A stretch of 64,000 bases of DNA from the NCBI GenBank assembly GCA_963662605.1, contig OY759785.1, forward strand, positions 1,240,001-1,304,000, given 5' to 3'. The DNA is from G963662605 sp963662605 (lineage in GTDB: Bacteria; Bacteroidota; Ignavibacteria; Ignavibacteriales; Ignavibacteriaceae). Position numbers and translations under genes: made by a program. Under the pieces are notes generated by a model that was not told the origin of the DNA, made no database searches, and saw nothing but the letters and a program-made list of their open reading frames with translations. This document shows positions 18,040 to 24,903 of this stretch, in pieces. Position 1 is the first letter of the stretch, and each line of letters opens with the position of its first letter.

Positions 18040-20055
18040 ATGAGAAAATGGGAACTTAAGACATTCATCGAAGAATTTTGCGATGATACTCGAAAAGATA
18101 AACAATACTGTTTCATTCTTGGTGCTGGAGCATCAAGGCAATCGGGAATACCAACTGGTGGAGAATTGGCTATTCGATGGATGGATGAGATTAAACTGAG
18201 ATACAGTTCGACTAAATATGAAGAATGGATACGCGAAAATAACATAGCATTAGATGATCTTGCAAAAGATTATTCAAAAATCTTCGAGAAGCGATTTGAA
18301 GGTGATGAGGAAGCCGGATATGCGTTTCTAGAGAATATAATGGAAAAAGCTGAGCCAAGTATTGGTTATTCTGTCTTGGCTCAAATACTTACTAGAACAA
18401 AACATAATATTGTTGTTACAACGAACTTTGATAGTCTTACCGAAGATGCTCTATTTATCTATACAGACAAAAAGCCTTTAGTAATTGGGCATGAAGCACT
18501 GGCAAATTTTATTAAAACCCATAGCCCGCGCCCCGTCATTGTTAAAATTCATAGGGATGTTTTGTTGTCACCTCATAATGACACAACGAATACAGGTAAA
18601 ATGGCAGATAATTTCAAAAATAATTTAGAGGAGGTATTTAAATGCTGCACCCCCATATTTATCGGTTATGGCGGCAATGATGGTAGTCTGATGAAATTTT
18701 TAGAAAATTTGTGCCAAATTAAAGGACATTTGTTGTGGTTATATTGGGAAAAAGCAATCGAACCAAAAGATTGCATTGAAAAATTTGTTAGTGACCATGG
18801 CGGTTTTGCAATACCAATCCCAGGATTTGATGAAGTTATGGCGCAGATAGGTGACCGTTTGGAATTTGAAAAGCTGGATAATAGGGTTAAGGAGGTTGCT
18901 GAGGAGAGAAGTAAAAAATATGGCGAACAATATTTAAAGATTAAGAGTCAACCCTCCTTAGATGCCGATACAAGCTCTGCATTATCTGGCATCTCCAATA
19001 GAGGGGAAGAGAGTTGGTGGCAATATCAAATTAAAATTGAATCTACTTCTGATGTTAATGAGAAAGAGAAATTTTATAAAGATGGTCTGCAACGTTTCCC
19101 AAATAGTTCAGAATTGATGCATTACTATGCTCTATTTTTAGAAAAATTTAAGAAGGATTACGATGAAGCCGAGAAATATTTTAAAAAGTCTGAAGAGAAT
19201 GATTCTCGCTATGCTGACAATCTGGGAAACTATGCGAATTTTCTAAGTGATATAAGGAGAGATTACGATAGCGCTGAAAAATACTATCTGCGAGCGATAG
19301 AAGTAAATCCTTTTGATGCGGTACTTCTTGGAAATTATGCGAATTTCCTAAAAGATATAAGAAAGAGTTACGATAGCGCTGAGAAATACTATCTGCGAGC
19401 GATTGAGCTTGATCCTTATGATGCGACGAACCTTGGTAACTATGCACTTTTTCTAAAAGATATTAAAAATAGCTATGCTCAAGCAGATGAGTACTATCAG
19501 CGTGCAATAGAACAAGATCCCAATCATGCTAATAATCTCGGGCTTTATGCTACTTTCTTAGAATATATTAAGAAAAACCTCAAAGAAGCGGAAAAGTATT
19601 ATTTACGAGCTATTAAACAAGAACCTGAGCATACAAATAATCTCGGGAACTACGCGAATTTTTTATGTGATGTTAATAATAATTATGATGAAGCTGAGAA
19701 ATATTTCATGAAAGCCATAAAAAAGGATATTGACCATGCAAATAACTTTGGAAATTATGGAAAAGCTTTAGTGGCAATGCGTCGACTTGAAGAAGCAAAA
19801 GAAAAAGTGGATCGGGCAATTGAACTGAATGCTGGTGAAAAAAATGGACTTGAAGTCGAACTATGGTTTTACCGTTATGCTGTTTTTTATAAAGACTATC
19901 CAGAAAGCAAATCCAAAATTGAAGAATTGCTAAAGGAAGGCGTGAGATCTCCCGGTTGGAATTTGGATGGAGTGCTTGCTGTTGCGAAAGAATTGGGGCA
20001 TCCGGATTATGCGAAACTCGAAGAGTTTGCGAAGGAGATAACAAAAGAGGAATAG
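18040..20055 (+). CDS. SIR2-like domain fused to tetratricopeptide repeats (putative NAD-consuming defence protein)
   Basis: 671 residues, no signal peptide, so cytoplasmic. Residues ~20-280 are a SIR2-like Rossmann domain: GAGASRQSG (28-36), TTNFD (127-131; Asn 129 and Asp 131 fit the NAD site), KIHRD (169-173; His 171 fits the catalytic His, with Arg where many family members have Gly) and IFIGYGGNDGSL (206-217). Residues ~340-600 are consecutive ~35-residue TPRs with the pattern NLGNYANFL..DI...YDSAEKYYLRAIE.DP. SIR2-like domains in ThsA, DSR1/2, SPARSA and similar systems hydrolyse NAD+ on phage infection; a similar role here is inference from architecture and from the repeat-rich position. 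It stands alone between repeat copies 1 and 2. Two TPR units are nearly identical at the DNA level. Confidence 0.85.
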   Translation: MRKWELKTFIEEFCDDTRKDKQYCFILGAGASRQSGIPTGGELAIRWMDEIKLRYSSTKYEEWIRENNIALDDLAKDYSKIFEKRFEGDEEAGYAFLENIMEKAEPSIGYSVLAQILTRTKHNIVVTTNFDSLTEDALFIYTDKKPLVIGHEALANFIKTHSPRPVIVKIHRDVLLSPHNDTTNTGKMADNFKNNLEEVFKCCTPIFIGYGGNDGSLMKFLENLCQIKGHLLWLYWEKAIEPKDCIEKFVSDHGGFAIPIPGFDEVMAQIGDRLEFEKLDNRVKEVAEERSKKYGEQYLKIKSQPSLDADTSSALSGISNRGEESWWQYQIKIESTSDVNEKEKFYKDGLQRFPNSSELMHYYALFLEKFKKDYDEAEKYFKKSEENDSRYADNLGNYANFLSDIRRDYDSAEKYYLRAIEVNPFDAVLLGNYANFLKDIRKSYDSAEKYYLRAIELDPYDATNLGNYALFLKDIKNSYAQADEYYQRAIEQDPNHANNLGLYATFLEYIKKNLKEAEKYYLRAIKQEPEHTNNLGNYANFLCDVNNNYDEAEKYFMKAIKKDIDHANNFGNYGKALVAMRRLEEAKEKVDRAIELNAGEKNGLEVELWFYRYAVFYKDYPESKSKIEELLKEGVRSPGWNLDGVLAVAKELGHPDYAKLEEFAKEITKEE

Positions 20056-20097
20056 TGGTTGTAGCTGCTGTTTATGGGGTTAAAGTAGTTTAGGCAG

Positions 20098-20202
20098 CCC
20101 TCAACCCTAGCCCTTCTCCCAAAGGGAGAAGGGAATAGGAGTGCAAAATTTTCTTTCTGGTTTTCTTCCCTCTCCCTTTGGGAGAGGGACCGAGGGTGAG
20201 GG
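20098..20202. repeat. C/G-rich palindromic intergenic repeat, copy 2
   Basis: Same plan as copy 1: CCCTCAACCCTAGCCCTTCT at the left, a CCCTTCTCCC/GGGAGAAGGG hairpin, an A/T spacer, a CCCTCTCCC/GGGAGAGGG hairpin and ACCGAGGGTGAGGG at the right. It starts 43 bases after the SIR2-TPR stop and ends 17 bases before the stop of the DUF559 gene, so it separates the two accessory genes and could act as a bidirectional transcription stop. Confidence 0.85.
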
Positions 20203-20219
20203 CGGTTTCTCTTGTTTTC

Positions 20220-20609
20220 TTATTGCCTATTAATTTCCAACGCAATCTTTTTTAGCACATCATATATATTATTCTCTACTTCATCATTTGAAAATCGTAT
20301 TACTTGTACCTTAAGACATTTCAATATCTCAGTTCTGTGTGCGTCTTCCTTTAATCTGTATTTATGAATTGACCCGTCAAGTTCAATTGCCAAGCGTTTT
20401 TCCGCACAATAAAAATCAACTATAAAGAATGACTCCAGCCCGTCCAGATCATAGTAAAACGGATGTTGCCTGCGGAACTTCAGTCTGTGAAATTGTCTAT
20501 TCTTAATGAGATTCCATAGAATTGATTCGGCTTTTGTCTGACGTTTGCGTAGTTCACGACAGTTAGAAATTGCAATGATAGAAAGTGCTGCTTTAGAATT
20601 TAACCCCAT
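20220..20609 (-). CDS. DUF559 endonuclease-like protein (Vsr/PD-(D/E)XK superfamily)
   Basis: 129 residues, usual for stand-alone DUF559 proteins. It has the family N-terminus RELRKRQTKAESILWNLIKN (Glu 28), KFRRQHPF, and the nuclease-like core FIVDFYCAEKRLAIELDGSIH with Asp 65, Glu 76 and Asp 78 in a D...ExD arrangement, then RTEILKCLKVQVIRFSNDEV. By family relationship this is a small restriction-endonuclease-fold protein; its biological role is not established. It lies tail-first toward the SIR2 gene and sits between repeat copies 2 and 3. The start ATG is at 20607-20609. Confidence 0.85.
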   Translation of the reverse strand: MGLNSKAALSIIAISNCRELRKRQTKAESILWNLIKNRQFHRLKFRRQHPFYYDLDGLESFFIVDFYCAEKRLAIELDGSIHKYRLKEDAHRTEILKCLKVQVIRFSNDEVENNIYDVLKKIALEINRQ

Positions 20610-20669
20610 AGTTCTTCCCGATTTTTGCTTTAAAATTAAAAATTTCGGTTATATAAAGCAAAAACACAG

Positions 20670-20800
20670 CCTCAACCCCCTGTCTGCTGGCGCAGTCGGG
20701 CAGGTACCCCTTCTTACCGAGGGAGAAGGGAGTAGGAAGGTAAAATTTCCTTTCTGATTTTCTTCCCTCTACCTTGGGGAGAGGGATCGAGGGTGAGGGG
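20670..20800. repeat. C/G-rich palindromic intergenic repeat, copy 3, interrupted by a second palindrome
   Basis: CCTCAACCCC begins the left arm, but before CCCTTCT there is an insertion at about 20680-20710 reading CTGTCTGCTGGCGCAGTCGG then GCAGGTAC, itself an imperfect hairpin. The remainder follows copies 1 and 2 (hairpin CCGAGGGAGAAGGG, spacer, CCCTCTACC...GGGAGAGGGATCGAGGGTGAGGG). It starts 61 bases before the DUF559 start codon. Confidence 0.8.
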
Positions 20801-20909
20801 TGGCCGCCATTCATGCGCCTGAAACAAATACCCACAGTAAGTTTTTCTGAATAGATTCCTGCTCCGTTGGGAATGTTCCGGATTTTAGAGATTTTCCTGA
20901 TTTTTCTAA

Positions 20910-21040
20910 AAACATTTCCACAAAGTTATCCACATTTCTATCCACACCCCCATTTTTAGCGCTATCTTGTTGTATTGTAATAAGATAGCATTATTTACTT
21001 TAATGTTAATAACAGGATGTCCACATATTGTGTATAAATC
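20910..21040 (+). promoter_or_regulatory. Cluster of DnaA-box-like sites and a hairpin upstream of mraZ
   Basis: TTATCCACA, the consensus DnaA box, is at 20926-20934. CTATCCACA (one mismatch) is at 20938-20946 in the same orientation, 12 bases on. TGTGTATAA at 21029-21037 is a one-mismatch box on the minus strand. A hairpin GCTATCTT/AAGATAGC lies at 20961-20989 in A/T-rich DNA. The rest of the ~590-base gap between the DUF559 gene and mraZ holds repeat copy 3 and a short leader reading frame (21115-21213). This could be a replication origin region or a DnaA-responsive promoter for the division cluster; the sequence alone does not decide. Confidence 0.45.
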
Positions 21041-21202
21041 ATAATCGCTTACGGTGAAAAACCGACTAAGTATCAATCCTGTAAGGACTTAACTGTGAAA
21101 AAATAATTAAAATAATGAAAAAAACAGTTGACTTTAGTGTGATATTTGCGCAAATTTGGAATGTGGAGGGAAATGGTTCCCAATCCCAAAAAATGGAGCG
21201 AA

Positions 21203-21661
21203 GTGTTGTTTAAAGGAAGTTTTCAACATACATTCGACGCAAAAGGGCGGATTATCATCCCGGCGAAGCTGAAAAAGTATATTTCAGAAGAAGCCGATGA
21301 TACACTTATTATGGTTCCCGGCGCCGACAAGTGCATTGAAGTATATCCGAAAGACATCTGGCTTAAGAAGGAAGCCCAGTTGGCTGCCTTGAATATTGAT
21401 AATGAGGAAGAGGCCTTTCTCATTCGCGCACAGATGAATCGAGCACACGAAGATAAAATGGATCCGCAGTCAAGAATTCTTGTACCTGCGCCACTGAAAA
21501 AATACGCGGATATTCAGACTGACGTTCTGGTCGTCGGTACATTGGAGAGAATGGAGTTCTGGAATCCTGCTGCTTATGAAGAGTATTTTAACAAGTTCAC
21601 CGAGCCGCTGCTTTCTCTGAAGGCAAGACTGCTCGCAAGGAAGAACGAAATTGGTTCATGA
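21203..21661 (+). CDS. mraZ: Transcriptional regulator MraZ
   Basis: Two AbrB-like swapped-hairpin domains with the MraZ DxxxR motifs: FDAKGRIIIPAKLKKY and MDPQSRILVPAPLKKYADI. MraZ is the DNA-binding first gene of dcw clusters and represses its own operon in E. coli. I favour the GTG at 21203, which has GGAG four bases before it and gives 152 residues starting VLFKGSFQHTFD, the family's usual start and length. In-frame alternatives are ATG 21173 (GGAGGG only two bases before), ATG 21161 and TTG 21146. The end overlaps rsmH by 11 bases. Confidence 0.92.
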   Translation: MLFKGSFQHTFDAKGRIIIPAKLKKYISEEADDTLIMVPGADKCIEVYPKDIWLKKEAQLAALNIDNEEEAFLIRAQMNRAHEDKMDPQSRILVPAPLKKYADIQTDVLVVGTLERMEFWNPAAYEEYFNKFTEPLLSLKARLLARKNEIGS

Positions 21662-22571
21662 TCCGGTATTACTCCGGGAAAGCTGTGAGTTCCTCGTTAC
21701 GAATCCTGACGGGACTTACTTTGACGGAACTATAGGATTCGGAGGACATACAAGGGAGTTTCTTAAAAAGTTGTCTGCATCCGGAAAAATTCTTGCAACG
21801 GATCTGGATGAATCGGCTTTTCAGACAACAAAAACTGCGTTTGAGGGAGAACATCGGGTTCAATTATTTAATGTAAATTTCTCGAAGATTGACCTGGTCG
21901 CGAAAATAGAATCTGTTAAGGGTTTTGACGGAATTTTTGCCGATCTCGGCGTTTCCTCATTCCAATTAGATAATCAGGATTCCGGATTTTCATTTAAACA
22001 AAACGCAAAGCTTGATCTGCGCATGAGCAAAATGAGTAACAGTCTGACCGCGGCAGAAGTGGTCAATACGTTTTCCACAGAAGAACTGAGTGATATTTTT
22101 TATCACTACGGTGAAGAAAAAAATGCCCGCAAGCTGGCACGGAGAATTGAAGAAAGACGCACTTTTCATCCGCTCACACACGCTCAGGATATTGAAGACA
22201 TCGTCAGGACCCTTGTTCCACCGAACTTTGTTATAAAAACCATGACAAGAGTATTCCAGGCGCTTCGCATATACATAAATGATGAATTAGACAACCTGAA
22301 AGAATTTCTGGATAAGTCAGTCGAACTGCTGGTTCCGGGTGGACGTATCGTCATTCTTTCATATCATTCATTAGAAGACAGAATAGTGAAAGAAATTTTT
22401 AAATATGAAGAGCTTTCGTGCGTTTGCCCGAAAGATTTTCCTGTTTGCCGCTGCGACAAAGAACAGCGCCTTACTATTTTAACAAAAAAACCGGTAACAC
22501 CGTCTGCTGAAGAGCTTTCAGTAAACTACCGGTCGCGCAGCGCCAAACTGCGGGCGGCGGAGCGTGTATGA
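21651..22571 (+). CDS. rsmH: 16S rRNA (cytosine-1402-N4)-methyltransferase
   Basis: 306 residues, normal for RsmH/MraW. The N-terminus VHDPVLLRESCEFL is followed by the SAM-binding loop FDGTIGFGGHTREFL, then GIFADLGVSSFQLD, RVFQALRIYINDELDNL and VILSYHSLEDRIVK, and ends in NYRSRSAKLRAAER. It methylates N4 of C1402 in the ribosomal decoding centre. The start is a TTG inside the end of mraZ, because no in-frame ATG precedes the conserved HDPVLL motif. It overlaps ftsL by four bases (ATGA). Confidence 0.95.
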   Translation: MVHDPVLLRESCEFLVTNPDGTYFDGTIGFGGHTREFLKKLSASGKILATDLDESAFQTTKTAFEGEHRVQLFNVNFSKIDLVAKIESVKGFDGIFADLGVSSFQLDNQDSGFSFKQNAKLDLRMSKMSNSLTAAEVVNTFSTEELSDIFYHYGEEKNARKLARRIEERRTFHPLTHAQDIEDIVRTLVPPNFVIKTMTRVFQALRIYINDELDNLKEFLDKSVELLVPGGRIVILSYHSLEDRIVKEIFKYEELSCVCPKDFPVCRCDKEQRLTILTKKPVTPSAEELSVNYRSRSAKLRAAERV

Positions 22572-22888
22572 AAAAAGAAGACGGCGCAGTAAAATTATTA
22601 TCCGCAACTCTTGGTGTGTATATTTTCTTGTTCCTCATCGCACTTGTTGCGATCAAAATGCTGATTGAAGATCTGAAAGCACAGAAGACAAGAATTGAAG
22701 CTAAGATCGGAATCCTTACGGAAGATAAAACAAATCTGCTGACCAATATTCAACGCGCTGAAGGCGAGGAAAGAATTTCCACCATCGCCCGCGAAGAGTT
22801 GGGGCTCGTGCAGAATGAAGGAACAAGCTATGTGCTGGTTGTTCCGGTTACAGAATTTAATGCAAGAAGTAATTTCCAGAAAAAATGA
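22568..22888 (+). CDS. ftsL: FtsL-like cell division protein
   Basis: 106 residues with a short cytoplasmic tail, one membrane helix (LGVYIFLFLIALVAIKMLI) and a periplasmic coiled coil (EDLKAQKTRIEAKIGILTEDK through IAREELGLVQ). This topology, and the position between rsmH and ftsI, are those of FtsL, which bridges FtsB/FtsQ with FtsW/FtsI at the division septum. FtsL sequences are poorly conserved, so the name leans on context. Overlaps ATGA-style with rsmH and ftsI. Confidence 0.82.
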   Translation: MKKEDGAVKLLSATLGVYIFLFLIALVAIKMLIEDLKAQKTRIEAKIGILTEDKTNLLTNIQRAEGEERISTIAREELGLVQNEGTSYVLVVPVTEFNARSNFQKK

Positions 22889-24900
22889 ACACGGATCGCT
22901 TACTTGGTGTAGTAATTGTGCTTGCGCTGCTGATTATCGGCATCATCGCGAGATTATTCTATATACAAGTATACTCCCACGCCGAATATAAAGTTATGGC
23001 GGAACGCCAGCAAATCGGCAAGGAAGTTATCAAGGCAAACCGTGGATTGATTTACGACCGGAATATGATCGTTCTTGCTTACAGCGACCCGGAAGTTTCT
23101 TTTTATGTCAGTATGCCTCAAGTGCGCCGTTTCAAAAGAGGCAATGATACCCCGGATACTTTGATGTGGAGAATCGCAAAAAGTTTTTCGGCAGTGACGA
23201 AGAAAAATCCTCAGGATTATATGAACCTGATGAAAAGCGGCAAGAATCGTGTATTGCTTGAGCAAGTCTCGGATACAACGGTTCTGCGGCTTAAAGAAAT
23301 CAGACTCGATGGTTTGTATACCGAAGAACAGCAAAGACGTTTTTATCCGTACAACAATCTGGCATCGCACTGCATAGGATATATTGATAAAACTGTGTTT
23401 GACGGAAAAGACGGAATTGAGAAATCATTCGAGAATGATTTGCAGGGGAAAGATGGTTTACGGTTTATCCTTAAGGATCCGAACGGACACATGATTTCAG
23501 TCATTGACGAATCAACCGTTCCACCGCAAACCGGAAACAATGTCATCCTTACGATTGACAAGCATATTCAAATGTTCCTTGAAGAAGAATTGGCAAAAGG
23601 CCTTGAGCAGTTCGGCGGCGAATACGTGACCGGAATTATCATGGATCCGCATACCGGCGAAATTATTGCAATGTCGAACGCGAAAAATTACGATTTGAAC
23701 AATTACAATAATTTTTCTGATTCTACCCGCAGAAACCGGGCAATCAGTGATAGTTATGAACCGGGTTCAACATGGAAAACCATCGCTCTTGCCGGAATGC
23801 TGGATCGCTCGCTTGTTAACGAGAACGAAAGCGTGGATGTCCAGCACGGGAAACTGCAATTGATGGGTGCGAAGATTGAAGATACGCATGCAGGCGGCAT
23901 TTTGAGCGTCAAACAGGTATTTACAAAGTCAAGTAATGTCGGTATGGCAAAACTCATTCAACGCTTCAATGTTGATGAGTTTTATACATATCTGCGCGGT
24001 TTGGGTTTTGGCAATGTAACAGGTGTCGGACTTCCCGCCGAAGCAAAAGGCACCTTAAGAAAACCCGCATCGTGGTATGGTTCGACACAATTAACGCTTG
24101 GTTACGGTTACGGAGTCCAGGTTTCAGCCTTGCAGTTGATTACGGCATATGCTGCGATAATCAACGGCGGTTCATTGTTGCAACCGCAGATTGTTAAAAG
24201 AATTGAGTCTTCAACCGGAGGATTGGTCTCTGAAACAAAGCCGAAAGAAATCCGCAAGGTGATTTCATTCAACACTTCAAAAAGAATGATTGAGTTGATG
24301 AAGGCAGTTGTTGAAGAGGGTACCGGTAAGAAGGCAAAAATTCAGGGCATCACAGTCGGCGGCAAAACAGGAACAGCAAGCATTTTTGAAAACGGGTCGT
24401 ATTCAAGCAGATATAATGCCTCGTTTGTCGGCTTTTTCCCCGCTGAAAATCCGAAGTACCTATGCCTTGTTGTCATGCATAAGCCGAGCAAAGGAAGTTA
24501 TTACGGCGGTGACGTTGCTGCTCCGATCTTCAAAGCAGTTGCCGAAAAGATCATCGGCTATGATGACGGATTGAAGATGCAGAAGAAAAACGAAGAAATG
24601 AATGCCGGTAAAAAATTTGCGGCAGTAGAAGGAAAGACACAAAGTGTGCAACCTGCTGATACATTAAAGATTAAGATGGCGAGAAGCAAAGTGACTAATA
24701 AAACTGTTATGCCTGATGTACGTGGATTGTCGTTGCGCGACGCAATAGCAATTCTCGCTCAGTTGAAATTAAATTATTCTATTTCCGGAAGCCAGAGAGT
24801 GCTTTATCAGAGCATCGCTCCCGGTTCAAAAATTACTCCCGGAATGAAATGCGAAATCCGTGGAGTTGAAGCCAAACAAGCATTGGCGGCAGCACATTAA
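22885..24900 (+). CDS. ftsI: Septal peptidoglycan transpeptidase FtsI (PBP3-type) with C-terminal PASTA domain
   Basis: 671 residues. An N-terminal membrane anchor (8-26) is followed by the dimerisation/pedestal region (KANRGLIYDRN) and then the transpeptidase domain with SxxK (Ser 295 in PGSTWK), SxN (S349-N351) and KTGT (494-497). Residues ~605-665 form one PASTA domain (VMPDVRGLSLRDAIAIL, then SIAPGSKITPG). It crosslinks septal peptidoglycan together with FtsW. The PASTA tail is absent from E. coli FtsI but occurs in Gram-positive PBPs and some Bacteroidota/Chlorobi homologues. Starts within the end of ftsL. Confidence 0.95.
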   Translation: MNTDRLLGVVIVLALLIIGIIARLFYIQVYSHAEYKVMAERQQIGKEVIKANRGLIYDRNMIVLAYSDPEVSFYVSMPQVRRFKRGNDTPDTLMWRIAKSFSAVTKKNPQDYMNLMKSGKNRVLLEQVSDTTVLRLKEIRLDGLYTEEQQRRFYPYNNLASHCIGYIDKTVFDGKDGIEKSFENDLQGKDGLRFILKDPNGHMISVIDESTVPPQTGNNVILTIDKHIQMFLEEELAKGLEQFGGEYVTGIIMDPHTGEIIAMSNAKNYDLNNYNNFSDSTRRNRAISDSYEPGSTWKTIALAGMLDRSLVNENESVDVQHGKLQLMGAKIEDTHAGGILSVKQVFTKSSNVGMAKLIQRFNVDEFYTYLRGLGFGNVTGVGLPAEAKGTLRKPASWYGSTQLTLGYGYGVQVSALQLITAYAAIINGGSLLQPQIVKRIESSTGGLVSETKPKEIRKVISFNTSKRMIELMKAVVEEGTGKKAKIQGITVGGKTGTASIFENGSYSSRYNASFVGFFPAENPKYLCLVVMHKPSKGSYYGGDVAAPIFKAVAEKIIGYDDGLKMQKKNEEMNAGKKFAAVEGKTQSVQPADTLKIKMARSKVTNKTVMPDVRGLSLRDAIAILAQLKLNYSISGSQRVLYQSIAPGSKITPGMKCEIRGVEAKQALAAAH

Positions 24901-24903
24901 CAT

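Noticed and set aside
19190..19740. Regularly spaced similar DNA segments that could suggest a CRISPR or tandem repeat array
   Set aside because: The 105-base period is in frame and encodes TPR units of the SIR2-TPR protein; there are no short identical repeats with unique spacers.
20593..20835. Minus-strand open frame of 80 codons upstream of the DUF559 gene
   Set aside because: Its sequence (PSPSIPLPKVEGR) is translated repeat copy 3 and not a conserved protein.
21120..21160. Bacteroidota-type -33/-7 promoter (TTG...TAnnTTTG) before mraZ
   Set aside because: A TTGACT and a GATATTTG are present but the spacing is about 10 bases rather than ~20, so no promoter call is made.
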